Below, one piece after another: positions 50,824 through 60,111 of a stretch of DNA of 64,000 bases (positions are counted from its first letter, which is position 1; the number at the start of each line of letters is the position of its first letter). Under the pieces are notes generated by a model, which worked only from the letters and a program-made list of their open reading frames with translations, was not told where the DNA came from and searched no databases. The position numbers and the translations under genes are program-made. The DNA comes from Mycobacterium sp. ACS1612 (GTDB lineage Bacteria > Actinomycetota > Actinomycetes > Mycobacteriales > Mycobacteriaceae): NCBI RefSeq assembly GCF_001667505.1, contig NZ_LZHZ01000018.1, positions 1 to 64,000 of the forward strand, in the 5' to 3' direction.

Positions 50824-51687
50824 TCAGACTTTCTGCAGGATCTCGTCGACGACGAGACCGCGGTCGACTCCGTGCGGTACCACGTTCTGGCCGGGTTCCA
50901 GGTGCAATTGTTCGCCGTCGAGGTAGACGTCGATCTTGTCAGGCTCGAACGACAGCATGTTGCTCACCCTCGCCACCTCCGGCCACGCCTCGATGTACGA
51001 CCATACAGCGCGCTTGTGGGTACCGATTGTGTAATAGCTGGCTAATCCCTTGTAGGGACAAAAGGTTTGGTGCTCGATGAGCTCCAGCGCCGATTCGTCC
51101 ACGTCGTCGCGCGGCACATACCAACGCGGCGCGAAGCCGGATTCGTAGAGGGCCAGTGGTCGATGGGTGTCGGCGATGATGTGATCGCCGTCGCGCACAA
51201 CGAGGTGGCGTGAGGTGGAACGGATGTCGATGCGATGGTAAAAGTCGGCGGCGTGTCCGCCGATGCGCTCGTCTTCCTCGTAGAACGCATCCATCGCTCG
51301 CCACGCGAACGCCACGCGGCCGGCCAGTACGGCGGCATGCTGCGGCAGCGAGTTATGTTCCCACGCCGCATGATTCGCCTCGCGTCCGCCGCCGTGAACT
51401 GTGAACCACTGGGTGTCACCCAGATCCCGATGCGGGGTCACCCTGTCCTCTGATTTGAGGGCGTTCGGTTCGATATCAGTTTTCGGGAAGTACGCCACAG
51501 GATATCGACCGGGCTCGTGCAGGAGCACAACATCCTCACTGTCGACGATGACCTGGTCGCCGAATTTGACGCGCATCCTGCGGCGCAGCGGTTCGGCGTA
51601 CAGGATCCGCTCGGGCATCGGCTGCGGAGTCAAGAAATGCCCGACCGAGGCGGTAGCGAGTGGGCCTTGTTGCCACGCGAGTCCCAT
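50824..51687 (-). CDS. Tandem DUF427 protein
   Basis: This 287-residue protein has two DUF427 domains: the first around WFTVHGGGREANHAAWEHNS and the second around HQTFCPYKGLASYYTIG and YIEAWPEVARVSNMLSFEPD. The second keeps the full CPYKG signature; the first has VTPHRDLGDTQW in that place. Single DUF427 proteins are common; function unknown. It diverges from nothing; the tandem-TetR gene lies 80 bases upstream on the same strand. Confidence 0.82.
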   Translation of the reverse strand: MGLAWQQGPLATASVGHFLTPQPMPERILYAEPLRRRMRVKFGDQVIVDSEDVVLLHEPGRYPVAYFPKTDIEPNALKSEDRVTPHRDLGDTQWFTVHGGGREANHAAWEHNSLPQHAAVLAGRVAFAWRAMDAFYEEDERIGGHAADFYHRIDIRSTSRHLVVRDGDHIIADTHRPLALYESGFAPRWYVPRDDVDESALELIEHQTFCPYKGLASYYTIGTHKRAVWSYIEAWPEVARVSNMLSFEPDKIDVYLDGEQLHLEPGQNVVPHGVDRGLVVDEILQKV

Positions 51688-51766
51688 GACCTCGTCCTCT
51701 CACAAATGGGTTGTATGGCCCAGTATTGTGGGCGCATCAACCCAGTCCTGTCCAGGGGTGATTACG

Positions 51767-53080
51767 TCAGGACCTACGGCGCGGCGCGAAGGAGCGTACG
51801 TAGTCGACCGCGGCGTTGACCGCAGCGCGCATCGGTTCGACGGTGTCGGAGGCGTACGTGAGCATCGCCCCGCCCTGGTGAGCGATGACCAGTGCCGTCG
51901 CGAGATGGCGTGGATCGGCGTCCTCGCGGAGATCACCGCGGTCACGCATCATGGTGAGCCCCGCGCGGAAAAGCTCGATCCACTGGTCGTATCCGGCGGC
52001 GAGATCGTCGTGGATCTGCTGGTCGGCTTCGAGTAGTTCCCCGGCCAGCGCGCCGTACACGCACCCGCCACGGCGGTACACCTTCTCAGCATCGACCACA
52101 CAGGCGGCCGCCCATGCCTGCAGTGCGTCGAAACTGTCCAGCCGCCCCAATTGCGGCTGGGTATGGAACCGCTGCACGTCCTCGATCCTGGTGGCGATCA
52201 CTTGACGGGTCAGGTCGCGCTTGTCGTCGAAATAGTGGACCAGTTGCGATCCGCTGACTTCAGCGGCGGCCCGTACGTCCTCGAGGCTGGTGCCCCCTAC
52301 GCCACGTTCGAACATCAACTCCGCGGTGGCGTCGACGATGCGTTGCCGTACCGCGAATCCTTTGCGGGTGAATCTGTTCTCGCCGACCTCGGCGTGGCCG
52401 ACTGGTTTGCGGGCCGACCTGCCACGCGGCCGGCGCGGCGGGCGGGGTGAGCGCTCGGCCGGATCCTTGGCGAAGATCCGCAGATAGTTGACCGCGTACC
52501 GAACCGCGTCGGCGTGGGGCCATTCCTCTCGGTAGGCGTATGCGACGGTGCCCCCGCCCTGATGAGCGGTGACGATCACGATCGCCACCCCGCGCGGGTC
52601 GGCGTCGGCGACCAGAAGGCCGCGGTCCTTCATGCCCGCAACGGCCTCCGCGAGCAATTCCACCCACTTCCAGTAGCCGGCCGCGAGCGCCTCACGCGTG
52701 GCCGCGTCAGACTTCATCAACTGTCCGGCCAACGCGTGGTAGGTGGGCGTCCCCTCGTAACCGATCTGCCTGAGGTAGCGCATGTTGAGGTCGATCCACC
52801 GCTCGAAGTCGTCGAACGACTGCAGGCCACCGAGTTTGGGCTGCCGGTGGAAGTCCAGTACAACGTCGGTCTGCCTGCCGATCACCGCTCGAATCAACGC
52901 CTGCTTGTCCCCGAAGTAGTGCGCCAGCTGAGACCCGCTCACCGATGCCGCCTTACGTACGTTCGCCATGCTCAGCGAGGACAGCCCGTTGGCCAGAATG
53001 AGTTCGGCGGCGGACATCACGATCCGCTCGCGGGTGGCGCGCCCTTTTGCCGTCAACGGTCGGTCGTCGGCGTGCGCCAC
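51767..53080 (-). CDS. Fusion of two TetR-family modules
   Basis: This 437-residue protein has two complete TetR units in tandem. The first HTH is at about 12-60 (SSLSMANVRKAASVSGSQLA, HYFGDK) with its C-terminal domain to ~205; a basic Arg/Pro linker (SPRPPRRPRGRSARKP) leads to the second HTH at about 240-290 (TSLEDVRAAAEVSGSQLVHY) and C-terminal domain with CVYGALAGELLEADQ. Both HTHs appear intact. A covalent pair would behave as a fixed dimer. It diverges from the MOSC-reductase gene. Confidence 0.9.
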   Translation of the reverse strand: MAHADDRPLTAKGRATRERIVMSAAELILANGLSSLSMANVRKAASVSGSQLAHYFGDKQALIRAVIGRQTDVVLDFHRQPKLGGLQSFDDFERWIDLNMRYLRQIGYEGTPTYHALAGQLMKSDAATREALAAGYWKWVELLAEAVAGMKDRGLLVADADPRGVAIVIVTAHQGGGTVAYAYREEWPHADAVRYAVNYLRIFAKDPAERSPRPPRRPRGRSARKPVGHAEVGENRFTRKGFAVRQRIVDATAELMFERGVGGTSLEDVRAAAEVSGSQLVHYFDDKRDLTRQVIATRIEDVQRFHTQPQLGRLDSFDALQAWAAACVVDAEKVYRRGGCVYGALAGELLEADQQIHDDLAAGYDQWIELFRAGLTMMRDRGDLREDADPRHLATALVIAHQGGAMLTYASDTVEPMRAAVNAAVDYVRSFAPRRRS

Positions 53081-53111
53081 GGCGTCAGATTAACTGCCTA
53101 CGCTGTGATTG

Positions 53112-53127
53112 TGGGCCAGCTGGCCCA
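53112..53127. promoter_or_regulatory. Perfect 16-bp palindrome, candidate operator
   Basis: TGGGCCAGCTGGCCCA is a perfect palindrome in the 106-bp gap between the tandem-TetR gene and the MOSC fusion gene. It is the obvious candidate operator for that regulator. GAGGAGG at 53176-53182 is the ribosome site of the MOSC gene. Confidence 0.6.
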
Positions 53128-53186
53128 TTCCTGTGGGAGTCGCCGGTGTTACGTTGAAGATCGAACCGCTGACATGAGGAGGCAGC

Positions 53187-54893
53187 ATGACTGCCAGGCT
53201 GGTTTCCGTGAACGTCGGCATGCCGAAAGACGTGTCCTGGAACGGTAAGACGGTCCGCACCGGGATCTGGAAAGCCCCGGTCGACGGACCCGTCATGGTT
53301 CGCAGGCTCAACATCGACGGCGACGGCCAGGGTGATCTCGCCGGTCACGGCGGCGAGCAACGCGCCGTAATGGTGTACCAGACCGAGTCGTACGACTACT
53401 GGCGCGAGTACCTGGACCGCGACGATCTGGTGCCCGGCCACTTCGGCGAGAACTTCACCGTCACCGGGATGGCCGACCACGACGTCTGCATCGGCGACCG
53501 CTACCGGATCGGCGAGGCCGAGTTCGAGGTCACCCAACCCAGGGTCACCTGCTTCCGAGTCGGCATGCGCATCGGCGAGCCCGACATGCCGAATCTGCTT
53601 GTCGCGCACCATCGACCAGGGTTCTACTTCAGGGTCATCACCGAAGGCGCCGTGCAGACAGGCGACGATATCGTGCTGACGCGCCGGGGCAGGCACCAGC
53701 TCAGCGTCGCCGACGTCGACGCGCTGCTGTACCTATCCGGCCGGGACAAAGATCTACTGAACAAGGCCGTCGACGTGCCTGCCCTCAGCCCGGGGTGGCA
53801 GCAGTCGTTCCGCGATATGCTCACGGCGAGTGAAAAACCCAGCGTGCCAAGACAAGTCGGATGGCCGGGGTTCCGGCCGCTGCGAGTGGCGGCTACGCAT
53901 CGTGAGACCTCCACGGTGTTGTCGATCAGATTGGAGGCGGCCGACGGCGGTAGCCTGCCTGCCGCGCTGCCTGGTCAGTACCTCACGGTGAAGGTTCCCG
54001 ATGCAGGCGATCCGGCGCCGACACGCAGCTACTCGCTGTCAGGGGCACCGGGCGCGGAGTACTACCGAATCAGCGTCAAACGCGAGGAGCACGGCCACGT
54101 CAGCCGCTGGCTGCACGACCACGCCGAGGCGGGCGTCGTGTTGGACTGCGCGGCGCCGCGAGGCGACTTCTACCTCGTCGAAGACACCGGTCCTGTGGTC
54201 CTGGTCTCCGCGGGTGTCGGCGTCACACCGGTCATGGCGATGGCGCACGCGTTGGCGGCCGCGAAAAGCACTCGCCAAATCTGGTGGCTGCACACGACGC
54301 AGACCGAAGCGACGTACGCGTTCGCCGACGAAGTCGCGGCGCTGCTCGCAGCACTGCCTGACGCGCACACGCACGTGTTCTACACCCGCGCGGCCAACGC
54401 GCCCGCGCGGCTGGACCGGCAATCGGTGGCGGCGCTGGGGGTGCCGACCGATGCGACCGCCTACCTGTGCGGCCCCGGCGCGTTCATGGCCGACATCCGC
54501 GACGCCCTCGTGGCCGCGGGACTCGACCCCGCGCACATCCACACCGAGTTGTTCGGCGCGTTGCCGCCGATCAATCCCGGCGTCGTGGGCGCGCCGCCTG
54601 CGACCCGGCCACACCCACCCGACGGTGCGCCGGGCACGGGGCCGCGGATCACCTTCGCCCGCAGCGGGCTCACCGTCAACTGGGCGCCCGCGTACCGCAC
54701 GCTGCTCGAACTGGCCGAGGTGTGCGACGTGCCGACCCGGTACTCCTGTCGCAGCGGCGTCTGCCACACCTGCCTGACCGCGGTGATCGAGGGCACCGCC
54801 GACTATGTCGAGCCGCCGCTCGACGCGCCGGCGGACGGCTCGGTGCTGTTGTGCACGGCGACGCCGCACACCGATCTCGTCCTGGACCTCTGA
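53187..54893 (+). CDS. MOSC-ferredoxin reductase-[2Fe-2S] fusion protein
   Basis: This 568-residue cytoplasmic protein has an N-terminal MOSC domain (about 40-165; AGHGGEQRAVMVYQ, FGENFTVTGM, the Cys in VTCFRVGMRIG), a 3-alpha bundle (~170-215), an FNR-type FAD/NAD(P) reductase (about 225-460; TRSYSLSG, VSAGVGVTPVMAMA) and a C-terminal ferredoxin with Cys521, Cys526, Cys529 (CRSGVCHTC) and Cys556. The design resembles YiiM-like enzymes with an added electron-transfer chain, suited to reduction of N-hydroxylated or sulfur compounds. A strong GAGGAGG site precedes the start. Confidence 0.92.
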   Translation: MTARLVSVNVGMPKDVSWNGKTVRTGIWKAPVDGPVMVRRLNIDGDGQGDLAGHGGEQRAVMVYQTESYDYWREYLDRDDLVPGHFGENFTVTGMADHDVCIGDRYRIGEAEFEVTQPRVTCFRVGMRIGEPDMPNLLVAHHRPGFYFRVITEGAVQTGDDIVLTRRGRHQLSVADVDALLYLSGRDKDLLNKAVDVPALSPGWQQSFRDMLTASEKPSVPRQVGWPGFRPLRVAATHRETSTVLSIRLEAADGGSLPAALPGQYLTVKVPDAGDPAPTRSYSLSGAPGAEYYRISVKREEHGHVSRWLHDHAEAGVVLDCAAPRGDFYLVEDTGPVVLVSAGVGVTPVMAMAHALAAAKSTRQIWWLHTTQTEATYAFADEVAALLAALPDAHTHVFYTRAANAPARLDRQSVAALGVPTDATAYLCGPGAFMADIRDALVAAGLDPAHIHTELFGALPPINPGVVGAPPATRPHPPDGAPGTGPRITFARSGLTVNWAPAYRTLLELAEVCDVPTRYSCRSGVCHTCLTAVIEGTADYVEPPLDAPADGSVLLCTATPHTDLVLDL

Positions 54894-54908
54894 GGCTACG
54901 GTGGACGT

Positions 54909-56171
54909 GTGCAGCAGCGACGACTCGATCCACCCGCGGGACCGCTGGTTGCTGACGATGACGGCACTCTGCTGCACGCCCGGGGGATTCGATACGGGCG
55001 CGCAGCGCGGTTCGCGGCACCGCAGCCCCTCGCCCCGTGGTCCGATGTCATCGACGCCACCGCCCGCGGCCCGGCGTCCCCGCAGTTGTCCTCCCGGTTG
55101 GAGTGGGTGACGGGCCCTGTCGTCGACGGTCTCGCCCAGAGCGAGGACTGCCAGGTTCTTTCGATTACCGCTCCGAGCGATGCCGACGGGTTGCCCGTGA
55201 TGGTCTGGTTCCACGGCGGCGCATACGTATCCGGCAGCGGTGAAGCGCCGAAGTACGACGCGGACGTGCTCGCGCGCGACGGTCGCGTCGTCGTGGTCCG
55301 GGTCAGCTACCGACTCGGTGTGCTGGGCTACTTGAGCCCCAGCGGCGTGGACAACCTCGGACTGCGTGACCAGATCCTGGCGCTGCAGTGGGTGCGCGCC
55401 AACATCGCGACCTTCGGCGGCGACCCCGAAAACGTGACCCTCTTCGGCCAGTCCGCGGGTGCCGACTCGGCGTACTCGCTGATGTTGTGCGAGCACACGG
55501 CGGGCCTGTTCCATCGCGTGATCATGCAGAGCGCACCACTGGGTGTGCTGCACGGCCGCGAGGCGATGACCGCCGCGATGCGCTCGGCTGCCGCTTCGGT
55601 CACGACAGGCGAAGTGCTCGATGCCCAGACCGCGGCCGCGGCCGCCGCCGCACGATTCGGACTTGTCAGCGGCATGCCGTTCGCTCCGATCATGGGACGC
55701 GATCCGCTGCCGCCTCAGTCGCAGACCGATGCGCGGTTGGCCGATGCGGCGCGGCGCATTGAATTGCTCATCGGCTACACCCGCGACGACGGCGCACCGT
55801 TCGTCGCCATGGATCGCCGCATCGCTCGGCTGAAACGCTATGGCCCCGTTGGCCGTATCGCCGAACGCGCCGCCTCGGCCGTGATGACACGCCGTGCGTT
55901 CGCCAAGCCAGCGCAGCGTCTCGCCGACCTGTGGCGTGAAAACGGCGGCCGCAGCGCGACATTCCGCGTCGACTGGGCACCGTCGTCGATGGGTGCGTGC
56001 CACTGCATCGAACTGCCGTTGCTGTTCGACGCATCGGCCTGGGCGGGCGCGCCGATGCTGGGCGGCCGCCAGGTCGACGGTCTGCTTGCTGAGTCGATGC
56101 GCCGCAACTGGACTGGGTTCGCGCACCGCGGCGTCAGTGGACTCGATTCGGCCACGCTGCGGTTCGGCTAG
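54909..56171 (+). CDS. Carboxylesterase type B family protein
   Basis: This 420-residue alpha/beta hydrolase starts at a GTG 15 bases after the MOSC gene. It has the oxyanion motif WFHGGAYVSGSG, the nucleophile elbow TLFGQSAGADSAY and the active-site histidine near MGACHCIELPLLF. Type B carboxylesterases split esters, often of xenobiotics. Co-transcription with the redox fusion and control by the tandem TetR suggest a shared detoxification or degradation pathway. Confidence 0.9.
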   Translation: MQQRRLDPPAGPLVADDDGTLLHARGIRYGRAARFAAPQPLAPWSDVIDATARGPASPQLSSRLEWVTGPVVDGLAQSEDCQVLSITAPSDADGLPVMVWFHGGAYVSGSGEAPKYDADVLARDGRVVVVRVSYRLGVLGYLSPSGVDNLGLRDQILALQWVRANIATFGGDPENVTLFGQSAGADSAYSLMLCEHTAGLFHRVIMQSAPLGVLHGREAMTAAMRSAAASVTTGEVLDAQTAAAAAAARFGLVSGMPFAPIMGRDPLPPQSQTDARLADAARRIELLIGYTRDDGAPFVAMDRRIARLKRYGPVGRIAERAASAVMTRRAFAKPAQRLADLWRENGGRSATFRVDWAPSSMGACHCIELPLLFDASAWAGAPMLGGRQVDGLLAESMRRNWTGFAHRGVSGLDSATLRFG

Positions 56172-59100
56172 TCACGGCGCGATCGCGTCGATCGCGCGGT
56201 AGATCCGCTGCTCGCTGACCGGCCGTGCGGTGCCGAGTTGTTGCGCCCACAGGCTCACCCGTAGCTCCTCGATCAGCCGCTCGATATCGCGGACATCTTC
56301 GGCGGCGCCGCGGGCAGGCGAAAGGGCTTGCCGGAGTTCGTCGTAGGCGTCCTCGACGGCGTGTACCCGCTGCATCCGGTCGTTATCACCCCTGACGTCG
56401 CGCGGCAACCGCTCCAACCTGCGGCCGATGGCGGCCAGGTATCGGGTGAGGTCGCCGAGATGCGCCGCGCCGGTGGCGGCGATGAATCCGCGCGGCAGCA
56501 GCCTGTCGAGTTGTGCCCGGATGTCGGCGACCGCGTCGGCCTGCGCCTGCGATGGGTGGGTGGGGATCGCCACCTGTACCTCGTTGGCCACGGCGAGCAC
56601 CTTCTCGACCCGCCCGACGATGTCCACCGTCGTCGAGGCCAGTGCGCCCGCCACCCGCTGCACCAACGCGGTGAACTCCGCGCGGTTCCACACCGGGGTC
56701 GGCGCCAACGTCGCGACCGCGGCGTCCGCGCAGTCGTCGAGCAGCGCGGCCAGCGAGCCGTCCGGATTCGAGCCAAGCAACAATCGGGTGCGAGGATCTA
56801 ACTGTCGCTCAACGGTTTTCACCGGCGACGCGACCGTCAGCCGGATCAGCCGCCGAACGCCTGGGCCCATCGCCACATCCTGTTCGGCTTGGTTCGCGAA
56901 CACCCGCACGTCCACCGCACTGCCTGCGTCGACGAACGCCGGATAGCCGCGCACGGTGTGACCACCGGTATGGCGTTCGACGACGCGCGGCAACTCGTCG
57001 AGGTCGTCGGGCCAGCCTCGAAGGCCGGTGCATTCCATGCCGTCGGCGACCGCGGCGGCCACCGCCTGTCGTGTCGGCGCCGCCAATCGATCTTGCAGGG
57101 CACCGAGATCCTTACCGCGCGCCACCTCGGTGCCGTCCGCCGACTCGACCGCGAAGGTCACGCGCAGGTGCGACGGCAGCTTGTCGAGGTCGAACGCGTC
57201 GATCGGGACCAGCACCCCCGACAGCCGTTGTAGCGCCCGCTGCAGCGATTGCAGCAGCGGTTCGGTGCCCGGTTCGAGACTGGCCAGCACGGTGCGGGCG
57301 GTGTCCGGTGCGGGAACGAAGTTGCGTCGCAAGTCTTTCGGCAACGATCGGATCAGCGCGGTGACGAGTTCCTCGCGCAGCGCGGGCACATGCCAGGCGA
57401 ACGCGTCGCCGCCGAGGCGCGCCAACACCTCGACCGGCACGTGCACGGTGGTGCCGTCGTCCTCAGCCCCCGGCTCGAACTTGTAGCTCACCGGCAGCGA
57501 CAGGTCGCCCGCCTGCCATGCGTCGGGCCGGTCCTCGGCGGCGTCTTCGGTGCGCAGCAGATCGTCGCGGCCCAACGTCAGCAGATCCGGGGTGCGGTGC
57601 CGCTGCTTTTTCCACCACGCGTCGAAGTGCCGGGCCGAGACCACCTCGGCGGGGATACGCGCGTCATAGAACGCGTAGATCTCGTCGTCACCGACGACGA
57701 GATCGCGGCGACGGGCCCGCTCCTCGATCTCCTCCAATTCCTCACGCAGCCGCGCGTTGTCGCGGAAGAAGTGGTGTCTGGTCCGCCAGTCCCCCTCCAC
57801 CAGCGCGTGCCGGATGAAAAGCTCACGCGCAAGCTCGGGTTCGATCTGGGCGTAGTTGACGCGGCGGCGCCGCACCAGCGGCAGGCCGTACAGCGTCACC
57901 CGCTCGAAGGCCATCACGGCGCCGCGTTCGGCTTCCCAGTGCGGTTCGCTGTAGCTGCGCTGCACCAGATGGTCGGCGATCTTCTCGATACCCTCGGGTT
58001 CGATGCGCGCCGCGATCCTGCCGTACAGCCTGGTGGTTTCCACCAGTTCAGCGACGACCACCCAGCGTGGGGGCCGCTTGGTCAGCACCGACCCGGGCGC
58101 CAGCACGAACTTGGTGTTGCGGGCGCCGGTGTAGTCCCGCGAATCGCCTTCGCGCAGCCCGATGTGTGACAGCAGGCCGGCCGTCAGCGCCGCGTGGATC
58201 CTGGCAGGGTCGGCGTCCTCGTCGGTTTCACGGATGCCGATGTCGCGGGCGATGCTGCGCAGTTGGCCCGTGAGGTCCTGCCACTCGCGGATCCTCAGGT
58301 AGTGCAGGAACTCTTCGCGGCACATCCGCCGAAACGCATTGCCGGAGCGCTCTTTTCGTTGCTCCCGCAGGTAGCGCCACAAGTTCAGGTACGAGATGAA
58401 GTCGGAGCGCTCGTCGGCGAAGCGAGCATGCTTCTGGCGAGCCGCCTCCTCACGGTCAGCAGGCCGCTCACGCGGGTCGGGAATCGACAGCGCGGCGGCC
58501 AGCACCAGCACTTCACGCACGCATCCCTCGGTGTCGGCCGCCAGGATCATCCGGCCGATCCGCGGGTCGACGGGTAGCCGCGCGAGGCGGCGGCCGACGT
58601 CGGTGATGGCGCCGTCGCGATCGAACGCGCCGAGTTCCTGTAGCAGCAGCACCCCGTCGCGGATGCTGCGCTTATCGGGTGGATCGAGGAATCCGAACTG
58701 TTCGATGTCGCCGAGTTGCAGTGCCGCCATCTGCAGGATCACCGCGGCGAGGTTGGTCCGCAGAATTTCGGGATCGGTGTACCGGGGCCGGGATTCGAAA
58801 TCCTCCTCGGAGTACAGCCGGATGCATACGCCCGGTGCCACGCGGCCCGATCGGCCCGCACGCTGCGCCGCCGACGCCTGGGAGATCGGCTCGATCGGCA
58901 ACCGCTGCACCTTGGTCCGGCGACTGTATCGCGAGATGCGCGCGGTGCCGGGGTCGACGACGTAGCGGATGCCCGGCACGGTCAGCGACGTCTCGGCGAC
59001 GTTGGTCGCCAGCACCACCCGGCGGCCGGAGTGCGGAGCGAACACCTTATGCTGCTCGGCGGTCGGCAGCCGGGCGTACAGCGGCAACACCTCGGTGTTC

Positions 59101-60101
59101 TTCAGGTCGCGTAATGCGTCTGCGGTGTCGCGGATTTCGCGCTCACCGGACAGGAACACCAGCACGTCGCCTGGCGGCTCTTGCTCCAGTTCGTGGATCG
59201 CGTCGACGATGGCCTCGGTCTGGTCGCGCACCTCGGTGCGGACGATCTCGTGGTCGGGGTCGTCGGGGTCGTCGGGACTGCTCAGGCCGTCGTCTGCTGC
59301 AACCACGACTTCCAAAGGGCGGTAACGGATTTCAACGGGATAGGTGCGACCGGACACCTCGACGATCGGCGCACCGTCGCTGGGTCCATGTTCGGCACCG
59401 CCGAAGTGGGCGGCGAACCGTTGCGGCTCGATGGTCGCCGACGTGACGATCACCTTGAGGTCAGGCCGCCGCGGCAGCAGCTCGCGCAGATAGCCGAGCA
59501 GGAAGTCGATGTTCAGGCTGCGCTCGTGCGCCTCGTCGAGGATCAGCGTGTCGTAGCGCAACAGCCGGCGGTCGCGCTGTATCTCGGCCAGCAGGATGCC
59601 GTCGGTCATCAACTTCACCAGCGTGCGGTCGCTGGCCTGGTCGGTGAAGCGCACCGTGTAGCCGACGGCGTCGCCGAGCGGGGTGCCGAGTTCGTCGGCG
59701 ATCCGCTGCCCGACGGTGCGCGCCGCCAGTCGGCGGGGTTGGGTGTGGCCGATGGTGCCGCGGATGCCGCGCCCCAACTCCAGGCAGATCTTCGGCAGCT
59801 GCGTGGTCTTACCCGATCCGGTCTCGCCCGCGACGACCACCACCTGGTGTTCGGCGATGGCCCTGGCGATCTCGTCGCGCCGCGCACTGACCGGCAGATC
59901 GGGATAGGTGATCGTCGGCACGGCGGCCCGGCGGGTGGCGACCAGCGCCTCGCCGGCGGTCACCTGCTCGGCGAGTTGCGCCAGCTTCTCCTGGCTGACC
60001 CGGCCGCGCAGATTCTTCAGCCGGCGGCCGAGGCGGGCGGCGTCGCGGATTGTCAGGCCGTCGAGACGCTTTCGAAGTTCGGGAACGGACGGCTCGGACA
60101 C
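56172..60101 (-). CDS. hrpA: ATP-dependent RNA helicase HrpA (DEAH/RHA)
   Basis: This 1309-residue protein has the complete HrpA layout: Walker A GETGSGKT (92-99), DEAH (189-192, in LILDEAHERSLNIDFLLG), the RecA2 helicase part (VFLSGEREIRD, QRAGRSGRVAPG), a winged-helix/ratchet region, OB fold and the HrpA-specific C-terminal half with DUF3418-type sequence. It starts at a GTG. Such helicases act in mRNA processing and rescue of stalled ribosomes. It stands alone, one base from the convergent esterase stop. Confidence 0.95.
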   Translation of the reverse strand: MSEPSVPELRKRLDGLTIRDAARLGRRLKNLRGRVSQEKLAQLAEQVTAGEALVATRRAAVPTITYPDLPVSARRDEIARAIAEHQVVVVAGETGSGKTTQLPKICLELGRGIRGTIGHTQPRRLAARTVGQRIADELGTPLGDAVGYTVRFTDQASDRTLVKLMTDGILLAEIQRDRRLLRYDTLILDEAHERSLNIDFLLGYLRELLPRRPDLKVIVTSATIEPQRFAAHFGGAEHGPSDGAPIVEVSGRTYPVEIRYRPLEVVVAADDGLSSPDDPDDPDHEIVRTEVRDQTEAIVDAIHELEQEPPGDVLVFLSGEREIRDTADALRDLKNTEVLPLYARLPTAEQHKVFAPHSGRRVVLATNVAETSLTVPGIRYVVDPGTARISRYSRRTKVQRLPIEPISQASAAQRAGRSGRVAPGVCIRLYSEEDFESRPRYTDPEILRTNLAAVILQMAALQLGDIEQFGFLDPPDKRSIRDGVLLLQELGAFDRDGAITDVGRRLARLPVDPRIGRMILAADTEGCVREVLVLAAALSIPDPRERPADREEAARQKHARFADERSDFISYLNLWRYLREQRKERSGNAFRRMCREEFLHYLRIREWQDLTGQLRSIARDIGIRETDEDADPARIHAALTAGLLSHIGLREGDSRDYTGARNTKFVLAPGSVLTKRPPRWVVVAELVETTRLYGRIAARIEPEGIEKIADHLVQRSYSEPHWEAERGAVMAFERVTLYGLPLVRRRRVNYAQIEPELARELFIRHALVEGDWRTRHHFFRDNARLREELEEIEERARRRDLVVGDDEIYAFYDARIPAEVVSARHFDAWWKKQRHRTPDLLTLGRDDLLRTEDAAEDRPDAWQAGDLSLPVSYKFEPGAEDDGTTVHVPVEVLARLGGDAFAWHVPALREELVTALIRSLPKDLRRNFVPAPDTARTVLASLEPGTEPLLQSLQRALQRLSGVLVPIDAFDLDKLPSHLRVTFAVESADGTEVARGKDLGALQDRLAAPTRQAVAAAVADGMECTGLRGWPDDLDELPRVVERHTGGHTVRGYPAFVDAGSAVDVRVFANQAEQDVAMGPGVRRLIRLTVASPVKTVERQLDPRTRLLLGSNPDGSLAALLDDCADAAVATLAPTPVWNRAEFTALVQRVAGALASTTVDIVGRVEKVLAVANEVQVAIPTHPSQAQADAVADIRAQLDRLLPRGFIAATGAAHLGDLTRYLAAIGRRLERLPRDVRGDNDRMQRVHAVEDAYDELRQALSPARGAAEDVRDIERLIEELRVSLWAQQLGTARPVSEQRIYRAIDAIAP

Positions 60102-60111
60102 TCCGGCCAGG

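Noticed and set aside
54039..56126. 695-codon minus-strand frame opposite the MOSC fusion and esterase
   Set aside because: Both genes beneath it have intact catalytic motifs, and the long frame has no recognisable domain.
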